A DNA stretch of 16,724 bases from Methanolinea sp. UBA473 (GCA_002509495.1 DAEV01000123.1:1-16724), one strand, 5' to 3'; numbered from the stretch's first letter, positions 1 to 7,398 are shown. Numbers and translations: made by a program. The notes: generated by a model from the letters alone, not told the origin.

Positions 1-121
1 GGTATTTTTATCCCGCCATTGACACACAAAAAAGTGGATTATATTTTTCCGGTTTAATTGACAGGAAAACCTCTTCATGCTGTTCAAGTTGTGGTTGATT
101 AGTGAACTGTTCCTGATTGAA

Positions 122-171
122 GTTGAGGGGCTTTACCCCTTTTCCCCCCTCAACTGCGGTGACCGATTTTT
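122..171 (+). terminator. Hairpin plus T-run, possible terminator
   Basis: GTTGAGGGG at 122-130 is the exact reverse complement of CCCCTCAAC at 146-154, giving a 9-bp stem around a 15-nt loop. The loop side holds a second short GGGG/CCCC pairing (127-130 with 136-139). A T5 run follows at about 167-171, 12 nt after the stem, which is further away than in a classical intrinsic terminator. It would suit a plus-strand gene ending near 98. Confidence 0.4.
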
Positions 172-327
172 AAAAGATTAAAAATTAGGATGTCTCCAGC
201 GCAATGACTTATCGCAATGTCGGGAAGGCGCAGCAGCGAAGGCTTTTACCCCGAAAAGTGTCATCCGATTCTCTGTGCGGTATTTTTTACTCACTTGAGC
301 TCAATTCATAACCGCATGGTTGAAAAA

Positions 328-341
328 TTATATATTATATG
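328..341 (+). promoter_or_regulatory. Archaeal TATA box for PepSY-like gene
   Basis: A run of TTATATATTATATG preceded by GAAAAA (purine-rich BRE-like) lies about 65-75 bases before the ATG at 404. Transcription would start near 355-365 and give a leader of about 40 nt carrying the GGTGA ribosome site at 394-398. Confidence 0.5.
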
Positions 342-403
342 AAGGATATTTCTCATCCATTTGTATATTGCAATACCAGAATTCAGACTATCCGGTGAAT
401 CCT

Positions 404-1013
404 ATGAATAAAAAATGGGAGAATCATCATCAGCATCTGCCTGGTGATCGCGATCTGCGTACCGATGGTATCAGCCGCAATGCATGTACCTGCAGCGAAA
501 AAATCCTTAACCCGTTCTCCAGTTACCCAGATGAGTGCGGCAAAAACGACTCACACCGCACTGGATACTTCAAAGGCGGTCCCGGATTTCTATGAGAAGC
601 AGGCAACCGGCACGTTTACCACTTTTCAAAAGCCGGGCCTATCACGTATATCTGTAGATCGAGCCATTCCTGATCTCGGATGGACCCACATTATCCCCTC
701 CGGGGAAATCATCACTGATCCGAACATAACCGTTACAAGAGACCAGGCAATTGAGATGGCTCTCGCGCAGTTTTCAGGTATTGTAGTAACAAAACCCATT
801 GAAACAGAATTAAAACGTATTGATGCCCCCGGACTCCCCCTCTGTGTAAATCCTTGCTGGATTGTTTACATTGAAGGATATGACCCGGCTAATATTGACA
901 TGTTGATAACAGATGGATCAGAGATAATTGATGTCCTCTATCGAGCGTATGGAGGGGATGTCTATATTGACGCAGTAACTGGAGAAGTCCTGTATATTTG
1001 CACATTTATTTGA
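404..1013 (+). CDS. Secreted PepSY-like protein, apparent frameshift at start
   Basis: A small exported protein of unknown function. The uninterrupted frame runs from a GTG at 444 to the TGA at 1011-1013 (189 residues). The bases just upstream in that frame encode the rest of a clear signal peptide (NGRIIISICLVIAICVP, then an alanine-rich cleavage zone near VSAAMHVPA), but this frame has a TGA at 405-407 and no ATG, GTG or TTG before 444. The only good start, ATG at 404 with GGTGA at 394-398, is one base out of frame across a run of six A (410-415). Removing one A would give MNKNGRIIIS and a complete signal peptide. The mature part ends in a PepSY-like pattern: a WIVYIEGY strand, then GGDVYIDAVTGEVLYI. 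PepSY domains occur in peptidase propeptides and secreted inhibitors; which applies here is unknown. The cause may be a sequencing or assembly error, real inactivation, or slippage. A start at GTG 444 would leave only a truncated signal peptide. Confidence 0.65.
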
Positions 1014-1044
1014 GATATAATATCTTCTTTTATTGGTTGCAAAT

Positions 1045-1111
1045 GTGGGGGCTGTCGCCCCCACTCCCCCACTGACGATTCACCCCGCCGCCTCCGCGGC
1101 GGGATCAACCT
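1045..1111 (-). repeat. GC-rich palindromic repeat, copy A
   Basis: Two adjacent hairpins lie here. GTGGGGG (1045-1051) pairs with CCCCCAC (1058-1064), and CCCGCCGC (1084-1091) pairs with GCGGCGGG (1096-1103) around a CTCC loop. Read on the minus strand, it shares AGGTTGATCCCGCCGC and GTGGGGGCGACAGCCCC exactly with the copy at 16649-16717 and shares the GATCCCGCCGC...GGTGAATCG core with the copy at 16408-16464. A weaker fragment (GCGGCG then AATCAACCT) sits at 1172-1186. It lies 30 bp after the PepSY-like gene and might also help end that transcript. Confidence 0.75.
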
Positions 1112-1263
1112 AATGCATGGGAATTTATCAAAACGTGTGTCAGGCTTTTAACGGCTATCTAGGGCCCCCCAGCGGCGAATCAACCTGCTATTGCGATACC
1201 ATCTCGATTTTTATTTTTTCCTCTCCTCCCCGATCATAAAAATAGCAATCAATACCAATGCCC

Positions 1264-1275
1264 CTGATATATCAG
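1264..1275. promoter_or_regulatory. 12-bp perfect palindrome, possible operator
   Basis: CTGATATATCAG is its own reverse complement. It sits 4 bp upstream of the TATA-like box at 1280-1288 that would drive the zinc-ribbon gene, a typical place for an archaeal activator or repressor site. The downstream gene encodes a winged-helix-like protein, so autoregulation is possible. AT-rich DNA produces such palindromes by chance, so confidence is low. Confidence 0.3.
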
Positions 1276-1279
1276 TTGG

Positions 1280-1288
1280 TTTATAATA
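1280..1288 (+). promoter_or_regulatory. TATA box for zinc-ribbon gene
   Basis: TTTATAATA is centred about 30 bp before the ATG at 1315. This spacing predicts a transcript starting within a few bases of that ATG, so leaderless or nearly so. It argues for 1315 over the in-frame ATG at 1258, which lies upstream of the box and has no ribosome site. Confidence 0.45.
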
Positions 1289-1314
1289 CCTTTAGAGAGA
1301 TCATTAAAATACCG

Positions 1315-1887
1315 ATGGATCATCTGACTCCGCAGATAGTATTAGAGATCGCGCTCCGGATCCAAATCTGCGACAAAAAATCACTGGATATTGATTTTTC
1401 ACCGGAAAATATCAGGATCCACCTCCCACCACAACGATCTCTCGCTTTCCATTGTGCTGTTTCCGAAGGTAACCTGTTGGGGGTTCTGTATAAAATGGAA
1501 AACCAGCACCTGATTAAAAAAGAAGAACGGATTGGGATCTATACGACACCATTGGGAAACCAGGAGATTGCTGATCTGATAGAGAAAAAGTTCCGAAAGG
1601 AGGCCCGTGCACTTTTCGGCCAAAAAATACTGCAATATCTTGTTAATCGGATTAGAACATCGGTACCTAACGACATAATAAAAAACCCTGATCACAAAGA
1701 TGACGAGAGACCCTCTCTTGAGCAGGAAAAGAAACAAAATTCCGGTGATGGGAATCTTCTGAATTTCATTTACTGCAACTGTTGCCAGAAAAAAATTTAT
1801 ACCAATGATAGACGGCGGAAATATTGCGACCATTGCAGGCTGTTATCACATTTGAAAAAAATCAGATCAAGACAAACACTTGATTGA
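1315..1887 (+). CDS. Winged-helix-like protein with C-terminal zinc ribbon
   Basis: A hypothetical protein of 190 residues from this start (209 if translation began at the ATG at 1258). The first half looks like a helix-rich DNA-binding fold: around residues 45-90 a helix-turn-helix-like stretch (LAFHCAVSEGNLLGVLYKME) is followed by a wing-like segment (KKEERIGIYTTPLGNQEIA). A charged, low-complexity linker follows at about 120-145. The C-terminus holds one zinc site with two CxxC knuckles, C154/C157 and C171/C174, then a basic tail. The product is not recognised. The PLD-like gene begins 14 nt after the stop, so the two probably form one transcript. Both genes are clearly AT-rich compared with the GC-rich core of the window, consistent with acquired DNA. 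The winged-helix reading is inference from residue pattern; the zinc ribbon is seen directly. Confidence 0.7.
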   Translation: MDHLTPQIVLEIALRIQICDKKSLDIDFSPENIRIHLPPQRSLAFHCAVSEGNLLGVLYKMENQHLIKKEERIGIYTTPLGNQEIADLIEKKFRKEARALFGQKILQYLVNRIRTSVPNDIIKNPDHKDDERPSLEQEKKQNSGDGNLLNFIYCNCCQKKIYTNDRRRKYCDHCRLLSHLKKIRSRQTLD

Positions 1888-1901
1888 GGGGGTTTGGTTG
1901 T

Positions 1902-2636
1902 ATGGTAAAATTCTTAACAATGAATAATGTTTCATCGGCGCTTGATGATCTGATAAAAACGTCCCAGGAAAGATTGTATCTCGTTAGTCCACACTTGCAA
2001 ATATCAAAAAAATTACGAGGAATATTAAAAAATACCGACTCACAATCAACCGTTGATATTATTTTTGTTTGTAAAAAAGATGCAAAATGGTCCCCCGAGG
2101 ACATTAATTTTTTCCAGGAACAACTTCACAATGTTGAAATTCGTTCTTTAGAAGGACTTCATGCGCATATTTATTTAAATGAACATTCTGTTCTTATCAC
2201 TTCCATGAATCTCTTCCAGCATTCACAACAAAAAAATAGAGAGGTGGGTTTACTTTTCACGATTGAATCTGATAAATCGCTTTATGATGAAATTTTCCAT
2301 GAGGTGAAAAAGATCATAAAATACGGGGAGCCTTTTCAATACAAAGTCATTACAGAAAATAAAATCCAATTTTCAAGTACCATGGAACTACCAAAAAAAA
2401 CTCAACCGATATCGATAAAAGAAAAAAGTAGAGGGACAGGTCATTGTATTCGTTGTGGTGCAGAGATGGAAGTGAATACTTCCCAACCCCTATGTTCAAA
2501 ATGTTATCCAATGTGGGCAGAATATTCTGATCGCAAATATCCTGAGAACTATTGCCATATTTGCGGCAAAGAATCAAACCAGAGTTATGCAAAGCCTGTT
2601 TGTTATTTATGTTCTATAAAAAAATATAAAAAATGA
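1902..2636 (+). CDS. PLD-like protein with double C-terminal zinc ribbon
   Basis: A 244-residue protein. Residues 1-145 form a single phospholipase D-type domain: an LYLVSPHLQ strand, then the active-site region LHAHIYLNEHSVLITSMNL, then NREVGLLF. Families with one such domain (bacterial Nuc, the BfiI endonuclease) dimerise to build one active site and cut phosphodiester bonds. Here the HxK motif reads H87-A-H89: the usual lysine is histidine and the usual aspartate position is E94, so activity is uncertain. Residues 182-237 carry eight cysteines in four CxxC pairs (182/185, 198/201, 218/221, 234/237), two zinc sites likely to bind nucleic acid. The ATG at 1902 is chosen because GAGGGGG at 1886-1892 serves as its ribosome site; the in-frame TTG at 1884 overlaps the upstream stop codon. 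The gene appears co-transcribed with the zinc-ribbon protein before it. A DNA repair, nuclease or defence role is plausible but unproven. Confidence 0.8.
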   Translation: MVKFLTMNNVSSALDDLIKTSQERLYLVSPHLQISKKLRGILKNTDSQSTVDIIFVCKKDAKWSPEDINFFQEQLHNVEIRSLEGLHAHIYLNEHSVLITSMNLFQHSQQKNREVGLLFTIESDKSLYDEIFHEVKKIIKYGEPFQYKVITENKIQFSSTMELPKKTQPISIKEKSRGTGHCIRCGAEMEVNTSQPLCSKCYPMWAEYSDRKYPENYCHICGKESNQSYAKPVCYLCSIKKYKK

Positions 2637-2770
2637 GAAGAGACGATACACCTTCCAAATACGTATCTAATTTTAAAGAGAATTTGACTGAATAGTGAGA
2701 AGTGCTGCGATGGAGATTTGAATTGAATTTTCGTTTTTACAATAATAACAATAACTAGTGTATTATTTTT

Positions 2771-2803
2771 AAAAAAGGGCAACTGAGGGTTCCCCGCCCT
2801 TTA
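2771..2803 (-). terminator. Intrinsic-type terminator of the IPT/PKD gene
   Basis: On the minus strand AAAGGGC (2802-2796) pairs with GCCCTTT (2780-2774) around a 15-nt loop, and a T6 run (2776-2771) follows directly. The stem begins inside the TAA stop codon of the surface-protein gene. On the plus strand nothing comparable follows the stem, so it serves the minus-strand gene. Confidence 0.7.
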
Positions 2804-5800
2804 CGGGAAGGGGAATACCTGGATATGATCCGACTTGTAGGTCGTGTTGATGTTTCCGAACGCATCGGTTACCGTGAGCGCGACATCGTAGAAGCCGGGC
2901 TCGTTGAAGGTATAGATCTCATTCTCGCTCCCGGGGTCGAAGTAGGTCAGGTTGTAGCCGTCCCTGATGATGACCCATGTCCAGGTCAGAGGTTCGCCGA
3001 TCGAGGTGTCCGAGAAGTGGACCGTAAGGGGCACCGTGCCGGTCGTGGGAACCGCAGAGAAGTCGGCGACCAGGCGCTGCCTGACCACGATCGACTGGGT
3101 TACGTATGCGGTCGAATGCGCATTGGAGACGGAAAGCGTCACATTGTAGGTGCCCGGATGCTCGAAGGTATGGATCGGGTTCCGTTGGGTCGAGATGAAT
3201 CCGTCGTTAAAGTCCCAGATCCACCGGATCGGCATTCCCTCGGTCTGGTCCGTGAAGGCAACTGTCAGGGGTGCGAAGTTCTCCGGGTTGCTTGTCGTGT
3301 AGGTGTATGCGGCAAAGAACCCTTCCGCCACGTTGATATACCCAAACTTGGTCCTGGAGTCGGTTCCTGCACTGTTTGCCACCGTCAGCCGAACATTATA
3401 GATCCCGGGCACTGCGTAGACGTGCTCCGGTTCCTGTTCGCTGGAGGTTTCCCCATCTCCGAAGGACCATGACCAGCTAGTCGGAGCCCCTGTGGAGAGG
3501 TCAGAGAACTTCACGGACAGAGGCGCTCCGCCATGGGTCCGGTTCGCGGAGAAGTCCGCCGTAGGCACTGCACGGACTGTGATCAAGTCTTCCTTGACAA
3601 TCGAATCGCTCCCTCCGCGGTTGCTCACCGACAGGCTCACCGTGTAGTTTCCAACCTTGTTATAGACGTGGTAGGGATTCTTCTGGGTCGACATGCTCCC
3701 GTCCCCGAACCTCCACACCCACCCCGTGGGGTTACCGTCCGAGGTATCGGTGAACTGGACGAACAGGGGGGCATTGCCCGACGTCGGAGATGCGGTGAAC
3801 GATGCAACAGGGTGGGTGACTACCACGATGTAGTATTCCCTGGTGACGGAGACATACTCACCGTTGTAGGGAACTGACAGCGTGACGTTGTACGTGCCGG
3901 GTGCATTGTAGGTGTGGACAGGATTCCGATCGTAGATACCGGAGAGGGATCCGTCCCCGAAGTCCCAGATCCAGGCCTGGGGATCATTCGTGGTAAGATC
4001 CGTGAACTGGACGGTCACTGGGACGGTTCCCAGGGTTGGGGTGGCCGTGAAGTTGGGTACGGGTACCGGGGGCAGCACCTTGAAGCCGCCTGCGAGGACA
4101 CCGTATTTACCGTCGTTGTTGAGGACGACCACGTTCCAGTTCCCTGTTGCTTTCCCGGTAAGGTCGACCGTGCAGTTAAGGTTGGTCGCATTGGTCACCT
4201 GTACTCCCGTTGCGTGGATGTCGGCCTGGCCTGACTTGGTGAACCTGACCGATGCCCCTTCCCGGAAGTAAGTCCCGGAGATCGAACTGATAAAGACGCT
4301 GCCGTCATTGGCTCCCTTGTTGGGAGTGATCCCCGATACGGTCGGCGCCGGGTACTCGACGGTGAATCCTGCCGGGAGAGTCCCGAACAGCCCGTCCGTG
4401 TTGGTCACCACGACGTCCCATGCCCCGGTGGTTCTTCCTGTAAGGTCCACGGTGCAGGTGATCTTGCCGGAATTGACCACGGCGACTCCGGTTGCAACGA
4501 TATCCGGTTCACCGCTCTTCGTGAGGCTCACCGTCGCCCCGCTCCGGAACCCTGTCCCGGCGAGGTCGATAATGGGAACCGCACCATTGTTATTGCCCTT
4601 GGGGGGCGTGATGCCCGTCACGGTAGGCGCGGGATACCGGACCTCGAATCCGGATGCGAGCATGCCGGACTGTCCGTCGTTGTTCGTGACAACGATGTTC
4701 CACCATGCGGGTGTCCTGCCCGTAAGGTCGAAGGTGCAGGTGATCATGTTAGTATTCGCCACAACGACGTCCGTTGCAGTGATATTCGGCTCCCCGTCAA
4801 GGGTGAGCACCACAGCGGCTCCGGGCTGGAACCCGCTTCCGGATAGGTTCGTGATGGTGACCGATCCGGTGTTCGTGCCGTAGGATGGCGTGATCCCTGT
4901 GATGGCAGGCGCCGCCGGGTAGAATATGGTAAAGCCGCCCGGCAGTGTTCCCGACTGGGTGTCCGTATTGGTTACGACCACATCCCAGGAGCCGACCTTC
5001 TTGGCGTTAAGGTCGAAGAAGCACATGATCTTGGTCGGCGAATCGACTACGACACCGGTCGCAACGATATCCAGTTCGCCCGCCCTTGACAGCTTCACTG
5101 ACGCGCCATCCAGGAACCCGGTCCCGGAGAGGTTCATGATCCCGATATCGTTATCGTTCGGTCCGCTGGAAGGAACGATCCCGGTGACTGTGGGCGGGGC
5201 ATTGGTAATGGAAAAAGCCCCGTCCAACTGGTCGCTCTTGCCGTCGGGGTTGGTTACCACGACGTTCCATCCGCCTGCGGCCTTCCCGGCCAGGTCAAAG
5301 GTGCAGGTCAGGGCGGTGGCATTGACCCGGACTACTCCAGTACCGGGGATCGGGGTCTCGCCGGTCCTGGTTAGGTTGATCCCGGCTCCTTCAAGGAAGT
5401 TGGATCCCCGCAGCGCATCGATCACGACCGGTCCGGTATTCTGTCCTTGTGCCGGATCGATGGAGGAGACCACCGGGGCCGGATTTTCAATCGTGAACCC
5501 GGCCGGAAGCGTCCCGGACTGGCTGTCGGTATTGGTCACCACGACGTCCCACTCGCCGGCAGCCTTGCCCGCCAGATCCACGGTACAGTTGATCCTAGTC
5601 CCGCTTTCGACGGTTACGGAGCCTGCAATGAGATCGGTCTCCCCTGCCTTCACGAGCTTCACCTGTGCACCGCTCAAAAATCCGGTTCCGGTGATATTGC
5701 TGATGGTGAAGGGTCCGGTATTCAGCCCGGTCGATGGATCCACCGATGTCACCGTCGGCGCGGGATTGGTGACGGTGAATGCATCAGACAGGATCCCGGA

Positions 5801-6976
5801 CTGCCCGTCGTCATTCATCACGATTACATTCCAGGTTCCTGCCGGCCTTCCAGAGAGATTGAAGACGCAGCTCAGACTCGTGGGGGACGAGACAAAAACA
5901 CCTGATCCGGTGATGTCCTCGGCCCCCCTGTTGAGGACCACTGTAGCTCCATCATGGAATCCTGTCCCCGTGATGCTCGCGGGTACCAGTCCCGTGTTCA
6001 CCCCTGTAGGGGGACTGATCCCGGTCACGGTGGGGGCCTCCGGATAATAGACGATGAAGCCGTTGGGCAGGATACCGGACTGCCCGTCCGTGTTGGTCAC
6101 CACTACGTTCCAGGCCCCTACCGCCTTGCCATTCAGGTCAAAGAAGCAGAGGATCTGGGTCGGGGATTCCACGATGGGGCCATTGATGGTGGTGATGTTC
6201 GGCTGGCCTGTCCTGGTCAGTGTCACGTTGGCGCCGGGCATGAATCCGGTACCGGCCAGGTCGGTGATGCCAATGATATTGTCATTTTTCCCGGTTCCAG
6301 GGGTGATCCCGCTTACAGTCGGTTCCGGATAACGGACCCTGAATCCTCCCGGAAGAACCGCCGATTGACCATCAGTATTCGTGACCACTACGTCCCAGTC
6401 TCCGGTCGCAGCCCCGGTGATGTCCAGGGTACAGGTGATCTGGCCCGGAGTCGGTACGTTCACCGGCCAGGCGGTGATATTTGGCTGGCCGGATTTGGTC
6501 AGCGTAACGTTCGCCCCGGGAAGGAAATTGGATCCTGCGAGATTGGCGATCCCGACAGGAGCGGTGTTCACCCCGTTGTCAGGGGAGATGGACACAACTG
6601 TCGGGAGTGGATTTCTAATTTCGAATCCGTCAACGAACTGTGCGATGGTGCTGTCGTTGCTGTTGGTCACGATCACGTTCCAGAATCCTGCATCCTGGCC
6701 GAAAAGGTCAAAGACGCACGTGATCCTGGACGGGGAGACCACTGTCACGTACTGGCCGGGGATGTCTGTATGGCCGGTCCTGTTCAATGCGACCTGGGCG
6801 AATGCCTGGTCAGGAAAGTCAGTGCCTGATAGATTACCGATATAAATAGTCCCGTTGTTCAGTCCCGACGACGGATCGATGCCGGTCACGCCAAGAGCGG
6901 CGCTTGCGGGCATCGCCACCAGCAGGAGACAAAGGACCATAGGTATAGCGATCTGCAGCCTTTTTTCGCAATTCAT
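2801..6976 (-). CDS. Secreted IPT/TIG-repeat and PKD-repeat surface protein
   Basis: A 1391-residue exported protein, probably on the cell surface or in the extracellular matrix. Residues 1-26 are a signal peptide (hydrophobic core, cleavage after ASA). Residues 27-973 hold ten tandem IPT/TIG-like beta-sandwich repeats of 92-100 residues, each with VTGIxPxxGxN, a GTGFxxGA strand, a xCxxDL strand and WxVVVTNxDG. Residues 974-1391 hold five PKD domains of 82-90 residues with the APLxVxFxD...WxWxFGDG...GxYxVxLxV pattern; the fourth has WDFNDG and the fifth lacks the FGDG turn. Such domains mediate adhesion and surface-layer interactions. The ATG at 6976 is preceded by GAGGT (plus strand 6983-6987) at 6 nt. 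No C-terminal membrane helix, PGF-CTERM or other anchor is visible; the chain ends right after PKD5. Each IPT repeat carries exactly one cysteine and the PKD domains carry none. Many N-x-S/T sequons suggest N-glycosylation. It is transcribed alone, with its own promoter and terminator. Confidence 0.92.
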   Translation of the reverse strand: MNCEKRLQIAIPMVLCLLLVAMPASAALGVTGIDPSSGLNNGTIYIGNLSGTDFPDQAFAQVALNRTGHTDIPGQYVTVVSPSRITCVFDLFGQDAGFWNVIVTNSNDSTIAQFVDGFEIRNPLPTVVSISPDNGVNTAPVGIANLAGSNFLPGANVTLTKSGQPNITAWPVNVPTPGQITCTLDITGAATGDWDVVVTNTDGQSAVLPGGFRVRYPEPTVSGITPGTGKNDNIIGITDLAGTGFMPGANVTLTRTGQPNITTINGPIVESPTQILCFFDLNGKAVGAWNVVVTNTDGQSGILPNGFIVYYPEAPTVTGISPPTGVNTGLVPASITGTGFHDGATVVLNRGAEDITGSGVFVSSPTSLSCVFNLSGRPAGTWNVIVMNDDGQSGILSDAFTVTNPAPTVTSVDPSTGLNTGPFTISNITGTGFLSGAQVKLVKAGETDLIAGSVTVESGTRINCTVDLAGKAAGEWDVVVTNTDSQSGTLPAGFTIENPAPVVSSIDPAQGQNTGPVVIDALRGSNFLEGAGINLTRTGETPIPGTGVVRVNATALTCTFDLAGKAAGGWNVVVTNPDGKSDQLDGAFSITNAPPTVTGIVPSSGPNDNDIGIMNLSGTGFLDGASVKLSRAGELDIVATGVVVDSPTKIMCFFDLNAKKVGSWDVVVTNTDTQSGTLPGGFTIFYPAAPAITGITPSYGTNTGSVTITNLSGSGFQPGAAVVLTLDGEPNITATDVVVANTNMITCTFDLTGRTPAWWNIVVTNNDGQSGMLASGFEVRYPAPTVTGITPPKGNNNGAVPIIDLAGTGFRSGATVSLTKSGEPDIVATGVAVVNSGKITCTVDLTGRTTGAWDVVVTNTDGLFGTLPAGFTVEYPAPTVSGITPNKGANDGSVFISSISGTYFREGASVRFTKSGQADIHATGVQVTNATNLNCTVDLTGKATGNWNVVVLNNDGKYGVLAGGFKVLPPVPVPNFTATPTLGTVPVTVQFTDLTTNDPQAWIWDFGDGSLSGIYDRNPVHTYNAPGTYNVTLSVPYNGEYVSVTREYYIVVVTHPVASFTASPTSGNAPLFVQFTDTSDGNPTGWVWRFGDGSMSTQKNPYHVYNKVGNYTVSLSVSNRGGSDSIVKEDLITVRAVPTADFSANRTHGGAPLSVKFSDLSTGAPTSWSWSFGDGETSSEQEPEHVYAVPGIYNVRLTVANSAGTDSRTKFGYINVAEGFFAAYTYTTSNPENFAPLTVAFTDQTEGMPIRWIWDFNDGFISTQRNPIHTFEHPGTYNVTLSVSNAHSTAYVTQSIVVRQRLVADFSAVPTTGTVPLTVHFSDTSIGEPLTWTWVIIRDGYNLTYFDPGSENEIYTFNEPGFYDVALTVTDAFGNINTTYKSDHIQVFPFP
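4058..6898 (-). repeat. Ten tandem IPT-like coding repeats, about 283 bp each
   Basis: These are protein-coding repeats at residues 27-126, 127-220, 221-316, 317-408, 409-502, 503-596, 597-691, 692-785, 786-879 and 880-973. Some similarity survives at the DNA level: TTGGTCACCACGACGTCCCA occurs identically at 4401-4420 (repeat 9) and 5532-5551 (repeat 5), 1131 bp apart, which equals four repeat lengths. Repeats 3 and 7 are also closest to each other by eye. Confidence 0.85.
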
Positions 6977-7080
6977 ACGGGTACCTCAGTTGCATTTCTG
7001 TATACATTCTCCAATCAGGAAACAAGGCAGATATCAGACCTCAAATCCCGAATAAATGTATTCAAGATTACGTTGCCACA

Positions 7081-7092
7081 TATATATTTAAA
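7081..7092 (-). promoter_or_regulatory. TATA box of the IPT/PKD gene
   Basis: On the minus strand the box reads TTTAAATATATA, preceded by a purine-rich GGAAAAG that fits a BRE. It lies about 105 bp before the ATG, predicting a leader of roughly 80 nt. Just upstream (plus 7108-7123) an AGGC...GCCT inverted repeat with a T8 run on the plus strand could be an operator or a short plus-strand terminator. Confidence 0.55.
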
Positions 7093-7292
7093 CTTTTCCT
7101 ATAATTTAGGCTTTGAAACGCCTTTTTTTTGCATTATTGAATAATTTTTACCCTCCAATTGTGATAAGAAGAGTTCTTGCCGGAGTGACTACCAACTCAG
7201 GATTAGTACAGGGAACGGAACGGCAAATACCACTCACTTCAAAGATATTGGTGGGATGATGTGAACAGCTTAACCTGATCTATCCCAAAAAA

Positions 7293-7398
7293 CTATATAT
7301 TTAACCCTTTTTTACAAGATCCGGCTGCATATAAGATCCTTATACCATTCGGGGAAAGATTTCGGAGAATTGGTATACAGGTGAAATAATCTTTTTTT
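7293..7398 (+). ncRNA. Candidate small RNA with promoter, hairpin and T-tract
   Basis: The interval includes the promoter. A TATA box (CTATATATTTAA, 7293-7304) with an A-rich BRE (7287-7292) predicts a start near 7320-7325. A hairpin follows: TATACCATTC (7341-7350) pairs with GAATTGGTATA (7367-7377), ten pairs with one bulged base, around a 16-nt loop. A T7 run (7392-7398) ends the unit. The predicted RNA is about 75 nt. No open frame explains it. Function is unknown; the three elements are in the right order and spacing, but each could arise by chance in AT-rich DNA. Confidence 0.35.

Larger units (their letters stand above)
1..403. other. AT-rich gene-free left edge
   Basis: No complete gene is visible before the PepSY-like gene. 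The first 98 bases are open in one plus-strand frame (31 codons ending in TGA at 96-98, Cys-rich tail CCSSCG), so the 3' end of a gene running in from the left is possible. A second frame is also open to a TAA at 55-57, so neither is secure. A hairpin at 122-154 could be the terminator of such a gene. A TATA-like box near 328-341 belongs to the next gene. A TTG-initiated frame from 320 to 595 runs over that TATA box and is not believed. Confidence 0.5.

Noticed and set aside
297..302. H297-A-D299-A-D301-H302 in the MBL protein (residue numbers) as a lost metal site
   Set aside because: HxDxDH is an established variant of HxHxDH in MBL hydrolases, and the other metal ligands are present.
320..595. 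A 91-codon frame starting with TTG
   Set aside because: It runs across the TATA box and its only plausible part, from the ATG at 404, is the wrong frame for the signal peptide.
1045..1186. Repeated GC-rich words suggestive of a CRISPR array
   Set aside because: The copies are not evenly spaced, have no unique spacers of constant length, are inverted at opposite ends of the window, and no cas gene is present.
2825..6845. Long plus-strand open frames opposite the surface-protein gene, including one of 373 codons at 4926-6047
   Set aside because: They are antisense to tandem IPT/PKD repeats, have periodic low-complexity translations rich in Pro, Val and Ser, and lack ribosome sites. The minus-strand frame explains the region completely.
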